64,000 nt of DNA from Euptelea pleiosperma (taxonomy: Eukaryota; Streptophyta; Magnoliopsida; Ranunculales; Eupteleaceae). Position numbers and translations under genes: made by a program. The stretch spans positions 976,829 to 1,040,828 of the forward strand of contig CM068540.1 in NCBI GenBank assembly GCA_035048495.1, read 5' to 3'. Positions 45,187-56,679 of the stretch are shown here, in pieces (position 1 is the first letter of the stretch; each line of letters opens with the position of its first letter). The notes beneath the pieces are model-generated. The model did not search any database. It worked only from the letters and a program-made list of their open reading frames with translations, and was not told the origin of the DNA.

Positions 45187-46440
45187 TCATAACTAAATAA
45201 ATATGAATTAGAAAAATATAAACTCAATGGATTTAAAAACTAGATTTACAGAGATTTTAGAAAAAAATAAATAGAAAAATATTCGGATTCAAAATATAGG
45301 TCAAAAATCTTAATAAATTGGGCCGGACAGAATCTGGGATACAGAAAAGTCCCGCACATTTAAAAACTCATAACTTAATCAATACATATCAGAAAAATAC
45401 AAACTCAAGGGTTATAGAAACTAAATTATAGATGTATCTATGAAAAATAATTAAAAAAAATATTTAGGTTAAAAATATAGATTGAAATCTCAAGTTAAGT
45501 GGACAGTATAAAATTTAAAATTCTGAGTTTTATAGAAAAGTCCAGCACGTTTGAAAAATCATAACTTAATCAATACAGATCAAAAAATATAAACTCAAAG
45601 GTTCTAGAAATTAGATTGATAGAGGTATCTATGAAAAATAATTATAAAAATATTTAGGTTAAAAATATAGATCAAAATCTCAGGTAAAGTGGACCGTGTA
45701 AAATCTGAAATTCTGGATTTTACAAAAAAGTCCAGCACGTTTGAAAAATTATAACTTAATCAATACAGATCATAAAATTATAAACTCAAAGGTTCTAGAA
45801 ACTAGATTGATAGAGGTATCTGTGAAAAATAATTATAAAAATATTTAGGTTAAAAATATGGATCGAAATCTCAGGTAAAGTGGACCGTGTAAAATCTAGA
45901 ATTCTGGGTTTTACAGAAAAGTCCAGCACGTTTGAAAAATCATAACTTAATCAATACAAATCAGAAAAATATAAACTCAAAGGTTATAGAAACTAGATTG
46001 ATAGAGGTATCTGTAAAAAATAATTAGAAAAATATTTAGATTAAAAATATAGATCGAAATCTCAGGTAAAGTGGACCGTGTAAAATCTAGAATTCTGAGT
46101 TTTACAGAAAAGTCCAGTACGTTTGAAAAATCATAACTTAATCAATACAAATCAGAAAAATATAAACTCAAAGGTTCTAGAAACTAGATTGATAGAGGTA
46201 TCCATGAAAAATAATTAGAAAAATATTTAGGTTAAAAATATAGATCGAAATCCTAAGTGAATCAGACCGTGTAAAATCTAAAATTTTGGATTTTTTTTGG
46301 TAAAGTCATACAACTTAGAAAAATCATAACTTAATCAATAAAAATCAGAAAAATATAAACTAAACGGTTTTGAAAAATAGATTCACAGAGATATTTATAA
46401 AAAATAATTATAAAAATATTTTTAATAATAAAAATACAAC
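45187..46440. repeat. Tandem array of about seven units, period near 191 bp
   Basis: The landmark CATAACTTAATCAATA recurs at 45369, 45560, 45750 (one change), 45941, 46132 and 46325, spacings 190-193 bp, with a weaker first unit at about 45187. Each unit holds AGAAAAATATAAACTCAAAGG, GATTGATAGAGG and GTAAAGTGGACCGTGTAAAA. Confidence 0.9.
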
Positions 46441-47729
46441 AAAAATGATAAAGAACATAATTATCCGTTATAGGTACAAAATAGACGATGGCCCAACCCA
46501 TCATGGTGGCCCAAAATAAAGATCAACTCAATAAGAATAAAATAAATATTGTTGAAATTAATTTATAATGAGTATCAACCATTATCTAATGAAAGAGAAA
46601 CAAAATCTTGAAGAAAAACAAGTATAGGATGGATCAAGCGCACTTACCTTAAGGTTTCTTGAACTTTAATGAAATTAAAAGTTTCTTCAAATTTGAAAGT
46701 CGTCGGATCGTCCTCTCCTCGGAGTATGTTCTTCAAATCGGAGTCCCCGCCAATTCTCCCTTCTTGCTCGAGTGCGATCGGTGCCCGGATGAAGGTTTAA
46801 TGGAGCTTGCTTTATTCTTTAATGGAGTTGGGTTTGTGAAAGCTTCTAAAGCTTTAGGGTTTTTCATAAATAGGTTTAGGGAAGGATTAGGGTTTCTATT
46901 TTAGTGAAATTCGTAACTATTAAAAGGATGACTTTTTCAACCCTCAAAAACTTATATTTTACACTATTAATGGGTTAAGAATGGGCCCAAGGCCCATATA
47001 CATCAACAGGCTTCATTTAAGAATATTATTAAGCCCAAAAGACTTCTAGATCGGCCATACGGCCCCACCCAACAATCATAACACAAATAATTATAAATTA
47101 ATTCAATCAAACTATATTATATAATTTAAAAGTCCATACAATAAGGTATTGACACATGTCACACACACAAATCATAAAAACGTTCAAAACTCTAGAAAAG
47201 TGTCAAATGACATCGGAATGACCCGAAAGTGATTTGCGGATCCCACGCTTATTAAATAAATAAAATATAATTAAATATTATTTTTGAAAAATATGCGAAT
47301 GGTATGAAGTTCAAAAATTATAAAAATACTATTTTTGTCAAAATCTCCCAAAATCTCCCGCTAGGGTTTTCATGTCTCAAGAAAGGTTTCAAATTTCACA
47401 GGTAAGTTGGTAAGGATAAAATAGGAATATTTTTGGTGTCTCGGGCCCACAAAATAATTTTTTTATAAAAGTTTTGGAATGTTAGTTGGGGAAAGAAAAA
47501 GTCTCCTGCAAGTTATGATTCATTATTTTTAGTAGGAATTTAGCCCTAAAGAGCGAGTTTCAAAAATAGCAGGTTTTTCAAAGTTGTCAAAACGAAACCA
47601 AATTAAATACACATACTCATACATGATATTAAACAATAAAAACAATAATAAGAGTTTGAAAAAGTTTCAGGTTTTCATTATTAGGTGAATTTACCATAAT
47701 ACCCTAGAACGAAAGTTCAGGGTATTACA

Positions 47730-48909
47730 ACAACCTCTTCAATGGGCGTGCAATTAAGGCATACCATGGATCAGCCACCAATATAACCATCCACTGTTGG
47801 CTAGACCACTCTTCAGGGTCACTCTCTCCACCCATTCTCCCCCTCTCCAGTAAGTCATGGTGATCTTCTCTCTAGGTTCTCTTCTCTCGCTTTTGCTCGT
47901 TCCATCATTTTCTCTCTCTACAAATTAGTTTTCTCTCTCTAGTTTTCTTATTGTCTTAGTAGTTTAATGCTTTCTAGTTAAATTAAGTTCATGCATTGTA
48001 ATGTACGTACCTTTGGTTTTTTTTTAATTAATAAAGTGTCTTTTAAATGCAATTTATTATCGGTTACCATTTCTTATGCTTTTATTAAGTGGTAGTTTCT
48101 CTTTCTAAAATCATCTAAATCATGTTTTAAAATCACACAAATCCACCACTCGCACCCTTCCATCAATATTTTCCACAATCTCCAGCAAAAATCCGTCATT
48201 TCATGTATTTGAATTGCACGAATTAACCCCGAGTGCGGATCGACATCTGACATACTTTTCACTGTGCGAAGAATTACTATTTTTGTAGAAAATCTCGGAT
48301 AAATTATAAATGTGTTGAGACTAGGGTTTTCGTAACCAACGACGCGGAAAAATCCTACTTTCAGTGACGGTTCTCTTGAAGTCACGGGTTCTTGAATCTT
48401 AGGATTTAAAATCCCATTAAGATCACTTCTTTGCACTCATTTGCATGAAATCTCTAGTTTCTGCCCAAATGTGATGTGGGGATGTTCATGTGAACAGAGT
48501 GAGTAGAATAGCCATGAATTCAAAAATGAGAGATAGATAACCCTCTTGCCCAAAGGCGTGGATATTGTCTAGATCAATCTAGAACATGAATTGTTGGGTT
48601 TATACGCATTCTCCAATGCGATATTAGGAGACTAATGGCATATCAAGAATTCTACCCAAAGGTGAATCTTGATGATGCAACTGGCTCTGTACTTGCAGAG
48701 TGGGAAGTTTATCATAAGTAAAACACTCTGAATCAATTCGACAAATACCCCTAGTACAATTTGAATATTAAATCCCAGAACATCTTAGTAATATTTGACC
48801 ACATCTTATTGCAGCTATAGACGGGTCAATGATTCAAAAGAGTTTAGCAAGGATAGAGCCTTTGACTGGCTTTAACTATTCATCCTGAATGATGTTGATA
48901 TCATACTAG
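47730..48909. other. Inserted or untranslated Copia sequence, no gene seen
   Basis: Pyrimidine-rich CTCTCTC stretches (47820-47945) resemble 42060-42200, so this may be the other side of the host sequence split by the 4-kb LTR-like element. Nothing codes until Copia gag begins near 48910. Confidence 0.35.
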
Positions 48910-49680
48910 GATGCATGGACTTCGATTTTTTCCTATTTGATAACATAGCTCCTACTCCAGTTGTAGATAGTACTGAATTGGTTAAGGCCAAATTCGTCAA
49001 ATGGGAGAAGGTAGATCGATTCGCTAAGATGATTATACATGCTTCCATTATCGAGGCACTTCAAGGTGGCATTGAGACCACTGATACATCCAATGAATTG
49101 CTTCTCCTAATAAAGTAGCAGTTCGTAAGATCTAAGAAATCATTGCAATATGATTGTTTGGTTCAACTAATGGGCATGAAACATGACGGCTAGAGCAGCG
49201 TGTGAGAGCACATTTGAAGATGTCGAAGTTGATGATCGGACTTTGCGAGCATGACATTACCTTTGAGGATGACATGTTGGTCCACATGGTGGCATCATCT
49301 ATACCCAGTTCATATGACACGTTCAATGTGAACTATAATGGACAAGATACAAAGTGGGATCTACATAAGTTGATCATTTTGTACGTGACTGAAGAGGACA
49401 GACTCCGAGACTATAAGGTTGAGTCAGCACACTTTGCTGCTCATCCTAGTAGCAAGAAGAGCTTCAAGATGGGAGGCTTCAACAAAAGTGACAACACCAA
49501 GGCTCTCATTCTAGTACAGAGGCTTCAAGCCTCAGAATGTCTATAAAGGGAAAGCAGCGACAGTAATGACCAGTTCCATGAAACTAGATGATGCAGAATG
49601 CTGGTTTTGCAAAAAGATGGGACATATGAAGAAAGACTGCTTTTCATTTAAGAACTGGTTACAGAAGAACCAATGAGTGG
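48910..49680 (+). pseudogene. Copia gag remnant
   Basis: Broken frames with the Copia gag pattern: KFVKWEKVDRFAKMIIHASI (about 48988-49050), then the frame at 49202-49546 with KMSKLMIGLCEHDITFEDDM and EEDRLRDYKVESAHFA, then a CCHC zinc knuckle CWFCKKMGHMKKDC at about 49591-49632. At least two frame breaks separate the pieces. Gag would bind the element's RNA; this copy cannot make the full protein. Confidence 0.85.
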
Positions 49681-49989
49681 TTCATCAGTAAGAGAGGGAT
49701 CAGACCGAAAAATAGTTTCTCATTGGAAATGTAGAAGACATTAGAAGTCTATTTTCTTTATTCTATTGTTTAAACGCAACATTATTTCTATTCTAGATTG
49801 GATATGTTTTATTTTAGTAGACGACCTTTATCAGTTATTTTGGATTAGATGATTCATTGGCTTCAATACTATTATTTTGTTTGTCTGTTGATTATCATCT
49901 TTCGGGATATTAATATTCTAGTTCATCAAAATTTTACCTGACTATGACATTTGAGATTAGGCCATTAGTTGATGATTGTATTATAAGCT

Positions 49990-50545
49990 TTGTTTATTAT
50001 ACACCCTAAGAGGTTGAAGAGACAATATGCTAATGTTCATTTAGGCACATACAGATTGTTGAAATTAGTCATCACAAATTCCCAGAACATGGTCAAATCA
50101 GTGGAAGTAAGAAATAAAATGTCAATTTTGAGAAGATCAATCTATGATTTGAAACAGACATCGAGACAATGATACTTATAATTCGTTCGACCAAATAGTG
50201 ATTGAATATGATTTTAATAAAAATGTTGTTGACAAGTGAATATATCTCAAGATGAGTGTGAGTCATTTTATTATTATTGTTATCTATGTTATAACATCCC
50301 TTATTGGAGAGTTGGAGATTATAGATTCTATTTACAGGTCTATTATCATTTATTATGAAGATAAGGCCGTGATTGATTACATGAAGAATGAGAGGGTGAC
50401 TAGTGGAAACAAGCACATTGAACTGAAGTACTTTCTCATGTATGAAAAAGTTCGTGAGGGATCGATATCTCACTAAAGGACTTTTGCCAAAAGTCATTAA
50501 GGAGCACGTGACTAGTATGAGACTCATTGAGTCATTCGATAATAT
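49990..50545 (+). pseudogene. Copia pol remnants (end of reverse transcriptase and RNase H)
   Basis: MSILRRSIYDLKQTSRQ at about 50119-50170 corresponds to the ILRRSIYGLKQASR block of Copia reverse transcriptase. DKAVIDYMKNERVTSGNKHI (about 50362-50421) and KVREGSISH are the end of RNase H, continuing out of frame to about 50545. Everything between gag and this point that should encode protease and integrase is absent. Confidence 0.8.
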
Positions 50546-51273
50546 CGTTTGAGTATTGCTATTTGCTTTAGCTTGTTTCTATTTTACTTATGCCGCTATT
50601 AGGCATTTTATTGCTGCTTGAAGTTATTTAACCATTGTTTATGGTCAATTATGAATACATAATATTATTGTTGTTTTCCTATGAGTATATGTACTCGTAA
50701 AGTTTAGGATGCATGAGCTAGACATGACTTGGCATTACGTTGGTTAAGTCTTCATGTTAAAGTTATTACCTGTGAGTAAATATACTCGTAAAGTTTTAAG
50801 ATGTTTGGGCTAGACGTGACTTGGCATCACATTGATGAAGCCTTCATTCTGGATAGAAAGGTGATGGGATATCAGATGACGGGTTGCCGATAAAATATCA
50901 GCATGACATACGATTAATATAAAGGACACTATAAGAATGTATATATATACTGGAATGTACATACATACTACATTGAGAGATGTACATTACCCTGATATCA
51001 CAAAAGCAAATCACATAAAGGAAACTCCCGAGTTTATTGGTGGTGCTAGTTTTTGAGATCATGGAACTATTTTGGGGCCAATTGATGAGCACTCTGTTAC
51101 ATCCATGATCCACTACTAGCTGTATCTCTGATCAAGGGCGACAGTTGAAGTTTATCTGAATTATGTTGAACAACTATTTTTAAAAGAGTGCACTTGTCTA
51201 TTCAAAAAATATAACAATCCAATGAGTCATTTTTCTAAAACTTGTCATTGCATGTGAAGGCCAAGTGGGAGAT

Positions 51274-51783
51274 TGTTGGAAAATCGTTATTATTTTCTTC
51301 TTATTATTAATTATGGTTTTTTCATATGCATGGTTTTGTATTTAACCAATTGGATTGATGTTGTTCAATTATAATGATGATATTTATTGGGACTCAAATG
51401 TGTGGTCTATGTGGGCCCAATAGCTTATGATGGGTTGGTGATGCACTCAATCATTTCTCAAGTAGTGGTATCCATTTAGGAGACTGATTCTCCTTGATGG
51501 GAGGAGAACCAGTCTCCACTCTTTTTTTCTATAAATAGGTTGCAGTCTCCTACTCTCTACACACATATCATTACTTCAGATCTAAAGGTTCTCCTCATCA
51601 AAAGTGTATGAGAGTGAGGGTAGAGCAAACCTATCCACAAACGATCAACCATTGTAGATTTGATTAAGCGAATACGAGTATGTGTTTATTGTTTGTCAGA
51701 ATATATTATTTTTGTCTGATTCAAATTTGAAGATCTGAATTGGTATTATTGTTTATTGATGTTTTCCGCTAATAATACCACCA
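51274..51783 (+). repeat. 3' LTR of the Copia element
   Basis: 510 bp, TGTTGGAAAATCG to AATAATACCACCA, followed by the TCTTG duplication. It retains CTATAAATAGG, a TATA-like box. Confidence 0.9.
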
Positions 51784-51788
51784 TCTTG

Positions 51789-53370
51789 TACCTCGTTATT
51801 AAGTATAAAAAAAAATCAATTTTATAATGGTAGTATATGATTACAAAAAAAATGTACTTTAAGAATTTTAATTAATATAAATATGAATATATTATTTTTA
51901 ATAAAAATAAATTAGTATTAGATATCATTGGAAAGATCTTGGCAAGAGCTTTTTAATGAATCCATTGATCCATTCTCAATGGGAACGAACTAAGGTATTG
52001 AAGTAACGAACTAACGAACTAAAGATTTTCAAAAAAAATGGTGTTCGTTTATAAGAGAGAAGAATATAGAGAACTCCCAATTTCTCTCTTCTTTAAACCA
52101 ATCATCTATTATATATACTAAAGTTAGCACTGCTAAGGTGGCTTATTTCCATCTTTTTTGTACTATTTTTTTTCTCCAAAAAAACTCTTGCCCAAATCGA
52201 CTTCTCTTAAAAAGAAGTCCCAAAAGGAGACTATTTTTTTTGTACTATTTTCGAAAAACTCCATACTTTTCCTAAACGTTCCATTTCCTCTTAAAAAGAA
52301 CTCCCTTCCCAAATCGTCTCTCTAATGTTTCCAGCATTTCCTTTTTTTCGCGTCTTTTTTTTTCTTCTCTAAAATGATTCTTTTTTTTCCAAAAGCGTCT
52401 TCATTTTTCAAAATGTCTCCTTGCTAAGGTATTCCTAGAACTCCATTCCTGACATCAAGAAAAGGTGTCGAACAAAAAAAAAAATTGAAACTACTTATGT
52501 TGAAACAAAGAAAAAGAAAAAAAATAATAGGATAAAATTTGCAGATTACCATTTTCATAGCACATTTTACTTCTTTAGGAGTAGCAATGTTTTTCACACT
52601 TATTTTGTTATTTCATCCACAACAATGAAAAACCATAGAGCTTCGGAAAAACTAATTTAGAAACAAAATCCCCAATGGACAAAGAATCAATGTTCAATAG
52701 AAATGATCGGAGTAATAGAAAAGAAGAAGATCAGAGATGACATAAATTGTCTATTGAAGAAATTTTACAAAGAAGCACTTTGGATAGATTGAAACCGCAA
52801 AATACAAATTTTAAGCAAAGAAAAAAGATGACTTGAGGAAATGTCAATGTCTTAGATTCCTTACAATCAGATACAATAACAACAAAAAGAGAACTATGCA
52901 TGAATCATAACAAAAAATGACGAAGAAGAACACATGAATCACAACAAAGATATGAACTTGCTTATTGTATATGTTGAAAAGATATCAGATGTCGAAGAAA
53001 GATTCGAGTTGCAACGTCTGGGTCAAACTGTCTGATTTTGTGCTCTCTTAGGAACCAAGGTTGCCCTGATCATAAAATCATTCATCTATCGATTGAAAAT
53101 AAGAGAAGGAACATAACTCTGAGTACTAAGGTGTGAGGAATTAAAGAGGGGTGATGATCTAGGGCACAACGGACTAACTGAAACCCTAAATTTAAGAAGA
53201 AAAAAATGGGAAAGTACTAATTGTAACCTTAACAACACGGAGGGTTTGAAGGGTTCAACCTACGCTAAGTGATTTGTGGGAGTTGTTGTCCAATTGCGGC
53301 AGTGGAAAAGCAGGGCAGGTCGACACTCGAGATAAGGGGGATATTAGAAAGAGAGAGAAGGGACGTGAAT

Positions 53371-53408
<38 letters not shown>

Positions 53409-53539
53409 AGAATGGATGCGAATAAATCGAGAGAACATAAAGAGAAGATAAAGAGAGACATAAAAAGAACGAGAGATGAGTTTAGGTTTTCTTTGGAAAG
53501 CGTGTGAGAATATGAGATAAAATGCATATAAGGGCGCGA
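51789..53539. other. AT-rich DNA, no gene recognised
   Basis: Includes a (CT)n microsatellite at 53371-53404. TCTATTATATATACTAAAG at about 52106 preceded by A resembles a Helitron 5' end, but no matching 3' end was found. Frames at 53255-53552 are produced by the microsatellite. Confidence 0.35.
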
Positions 53540-53669
53540 ATCTTAATACCAAAATTTTAAAACGGTTTCAAAAGTTTGCAACAGTCTATAGCCGTTGAAA
53601 ACCTTTCAAAATTGTTGTAAATTAGAAACGGTTCAAAACTGTTGCAATTACCAATATTTGTTGTAGTGA
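53540..53669. mobile_element. Terminus of a CACTA (En/Spm) element
   Basis: The right end TTTGTTGTAGTG reads CACTACAACAAA on the minus strand, the CACTA terminal pattern. Subterminal repeats AACGGTTTCAAAAG, GCCGTTGAAAACC and AACGGTTCAAAACTG precede it, as in CACTA ends. The opposite end was not found in the window. Confidence 0.6.
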
Positions 53670-55170
53670 CATCTTAATGATGTCCCTGATTGTAGGGAAA
53701 GTCTCTGGTTGATCTACAAACCTTACCCTCTCTAAGGCATGGAAGTGTCAAACTTTGTTTAAATACAAGGTTATAAAGTTTGGGTGGGTGATAAGAGTGT
53801 GGTAATCGAAAGACATTTGGCTGGCAATGCCAAATTGTGTTTAAGGTTATCACATCGAGTAGTTGATGGGGTTAGGTCTTGGGATGGCATTTAATATGGA
53901 ATTTCAAGCTTTATTTAGTATAGGTTTTCAAAGAAGATTCCAATATGTTGGTCGAATAGGGTGTAAGTCCTTATTTGGAGCAATTTTTGCTACTTCCCTT
54001 TTCCTCTCTTCATTAACTTTTAACTCTGTGAGAAAATAGTAATTTTTAACACCTTAAAAGCTTGCATAGGGTTAATGTTGTAATTATGCCAAATGCCTTG
54101 ACTTGACTTGACTATACGTCTATATGCTTAAGACTGCATTGTCTATTGGGTGATATACATACTGCTAATGTCTATTCTCTAAATTTTTAATTTTTTGTTC
54201 TTTGTGTGGGGGAGGTGTTCAAAGAGTTCATTTATTAGATAATACTAATGTTGGAGTTTTGTTGTTAGACTTGTTTAAAAGAGATAGAGTGGGACAATGC
54301 TGGATTTGTTCTTACCTCCGCCATTTGCAGATTGGAGAGCCCTTTTTCAACTTCTCTTCAACACGAATGGCACCTCTAATGGCAGAGAGCACTTTGAAAA
54401 CCTTGATGGAGGTTGCCGGTGTCGATGGGAGGGCTATCGAGCAGCTCTCGGTTGCTCTTAGTCCTCATAAATAGAAGAATGAATAAATTAAAGGAAATGG
54501 GGTGCTCTTTTCTTTAAAACCAGAACCCTCATAAGTTAGGGCATTTTCATTAAAGAGAACAACATACTCGTAAGAGACTTTGGTGCTTTGAGAATTTCTG
54601 AGGTACAAATAGAATTTTCCTCTTCTTGACACCATGTGTTATGGCCGGCTAGAAAGGTATCATGCTGATTTTTAAATCCAACTTTACAATTGTGTATCCG
54701 CAGTAACATAATGTGATGGGGTGTACTTTTGTAGGATACATATTCCTAAAAATGCTTTAAATCGGGCTCTGGTTACTTTTAATCATGAGTTTTGTAAGGG
54801 TTGGTATTTATTTTTTAGGTACGCGTCCTACCAAGGAGGGAATTTTTCTTTATTGAAGTTGTCTCTCACATTGTGGGACCAATAGAAAAGTGCCACGTGC
54901 AGACTTAACGTTTTTATTCGTCCCACAATGCCATAGGGAACTCCAGCAAATTATTTTTATTTTTTTGTAGTCACCATGCCTCCCACTGATTAACAAGTGA
55001 AACCTGTACGACCCGGTCAAGCCGGTAAAGAGGATTTCTACTCCTGGCACACTGCTAAGAGGAAATCTACCTGTGTGGGTTTGACTCCACGACCTCTCTT
55101 GAAAGAGGAGGATATACACCAACCATTTGAGGCTGCCATGTTGAGTGTAACTCCAGCAAAAATTTACTCG
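53670..55170. other. Intergenic DNA, one unexplained 90-codon frame
   Basis: An open frame at 54202-54474 (+) ends in a segment with TLMEVAGVDGRAIEQLSVAL but matches no family I know and has no neighbouring exon. A short inverted repeat ACATTGTGGGAC / GTCCCACAATG lies at about 54868-54931. Otherwise nothing is seen. Confidence 0.3.
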
Positions 55171-55179
55171 ACAAAAATG

Positions 55180-55486
55180 GAGTAAAACTTGCCTCACCGT
55201 CTGATCAATGACTATCACCACCGATGAGCCACGTGGCTTATATTTTCTAAGCGTTGGATTGGAGTTAATTTTCGTGGGTTGATTTTAACCGTGGGAATTT
55301 GAGCATTATTTGGAGTCAAGATTGAAAGGTTATAAATGACTAATCAAGCTGATTTTTAGTTCGTATGTCCACCTAGGGATTGGCCAAACATCCATACAGT
55401 CAGCGTCCTCTAAAAATGGGACACATGGCTCATATTGTGGGTGATCTGGGCTTCCCTGACCATCGCTGGTCAGGCAAGTTTTACTC
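55180..55486. mobile_element. Family A element (307 bp, 9-bp duplication)
   Basis: Starts GAGTAAAACTTGCCTCACC and ends GGTCAGGCAAGTTTTACTC. Flanks ACAAAAATG (55171-55179) and ACAAAATTG (55487-55495) match at eight of nine. A compact copy that confirms the ends and the 9-bp duplication of family A. Confidence 0.85.
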
Positions 55487-55660
55487 ACAAAATTGTACCC
55501 ACACCGTACACCATAGGGGTGTAAAAAATTTATAGGTCAGTAGCTTAGAGTATGCCACGTGGCTATATTTGGCGTGACGAACACGCGGACAGGTATCAGT
55601 GAGCGACACCCTAGAATGAAATAGTGTCCTATACTCTTATGATGTATTTTATATTTTTAA

Positions 55661-56004
55661 GAGTAAAAATTCGCTGACCGCCCATGATGGTCATCCCACA
55701 ATATAAGCCACGTGGCACATTTTTAGAGGACGATGACTGTATGGATGTTTGGCCAATCCATAAGTGGACCTACAAATTAAACATCTACCTGATTACTGAT
55801 TTATAAGCGTTGGATTGGAGTCATCTTTATGGGTTGATTTAACCCGTGTAAATTTGACCATTATTTGAGTACAAGGATCCAAAGTTTTGAGGTTGATTTT
55901 TGGTTTGTAGGCCCACCTAGGGATTGGCCAAACATCCATACGGTCAGTGTCCTCTAAAAGTGTTCCACGTGGCTCATATTGTGGGCGGTCAGCAAATTTT
56001 ACTC
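55661..56004. mobile_element. Family A element (344 bp) upstream of the P5A ATPase gene
   Basis: Starts GAGTAAAAATTCGCTGACCG and ends CGGTCAGCAAATTTTACTC. Arms AAGCCACGTGGCACA and TGTTCCACGTGGCTC are inverted and contain CACGTG cores. Flanks are A/T-rich and the duplication is not readable. It ends about 675 bp before the ATG. Confidence 0.8.
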
Positions 56005-56159
56005 ATTTTTTTTTAATATTAAAGCAACTAGCGGTTCGATTCGGACTTCGGAGGAAGAAAGATCAACCGCTAACAGCGTAAGTGATTACATGTCCTTATT
56101 TTATTGGTCCTGCAAAAGGCCTCTTTTGCAGTGTCGCTCCATCGATATTAACTCTTTTA

Positions 56160-56679
56160 GCAGGTATAAAATTTATAACGGTGCTGTGTATGAGCCTATG
56201 AGGTGTGTAACCTGAGGGGACAAAAGGGATTTTGAGAGTTTCTTCTCGCCCTTCTTTCTACTTCGACCGATTCATTATCGATATCGATCTATCGATTGAT
56301 CTTCCGGTCCTCAAACGAATCTCGAATCGATAAAGTTGTAAGTTCGTTCTTCAATTCCATATCCTCTATGCTTTTGATTGATTTCTCTATAAAACTATCG
56401 GGTTTGAAGCTCTTTTCTGCACTTTTTTTTCGTAGCGAACTGTGATTTTATGGTCTTTGATTGATCTCATATGATGGATCAGTTAATTCTAGGGTTCCGA
56501 TGCGGACAGTATATCTCGTGATTTCTAATTTAGTTCAAATTTTCAAATTGTTTGTTACTCGGCGTTTAGATCTCGAAGAATTTTTTTTTTTAAATTAATT
56601 GCAACTGTGAGTAAGCTTGTTAGATCTTTCATAGAATCAGTTGATTGAATGTACTGGTTGGGTTGGTAGGGAGTGAGAG
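56160..56679 (+). promoter_or_regulatory. Promoter and leader of the P5A ATPase gene
   Basis: TATAAAATTTATAA lies at about 56165. A leader with TCGAT-rich sequence runs to a good donor, GTAAGTTC at 56338, suggesting an intron in the 5' leader. Acceptor candidates are CTTTCATAG (about 56632) and TTGGTAG (56669). Leader introns are common in this type of plant gene; transcript data would be needed to choose. Confidence 0.4.

Larger units (their letters stand above)
43711..47729. mobile_element. 4-kb LTR-like element (solo LTR, probably Gypsy type)
   Basis: Starts TGTCACGCCCCGAATCCGG and ends GTTCAGGGTATTACA, matching the usual ends of large plant Gypsy LTRs. TTACAA occurs at both junctions, so the exact 5-bp duplication cannot be fixed. 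No gag or pol is present, which fits a solo LTR. It contains the tandem arrays at 44673-45100 and 45187-46440. Confidence 0.55.
39049..51783 (+). mobile_element. Copia LTR retrotransposon, defective and interrupted
   Basis: A 12.7-kb insertion with TG...CA LTRs at both ends and the 5-bp duplication TCTTG at 39044-39048 and 51784-51788. The primer-binding site TGGTATCAGAGC (39558-39569) follows the 5' LTR and a purine tract (AAGTGGGAGA) precedes the 3' LTR. Gag survives at 48910-49680, with broken reverse transcriptase and RNase H pieces at 49990-50545. Protease, integrase and most of reverse transcriptase are missing. The LTRs differ at roughly one base in ten by eye, so it is old. Long non-Copia DNA (41.8-48.5 kb) has been inserted between leader and gag. 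Confidence 0.9.

Noticed and set aside
53255..53552. Two overlapping 90-95-codon frames with RERERE runs
   Set aside because: The central part is a translated (CT)n microsatellite; the ends match nothing.
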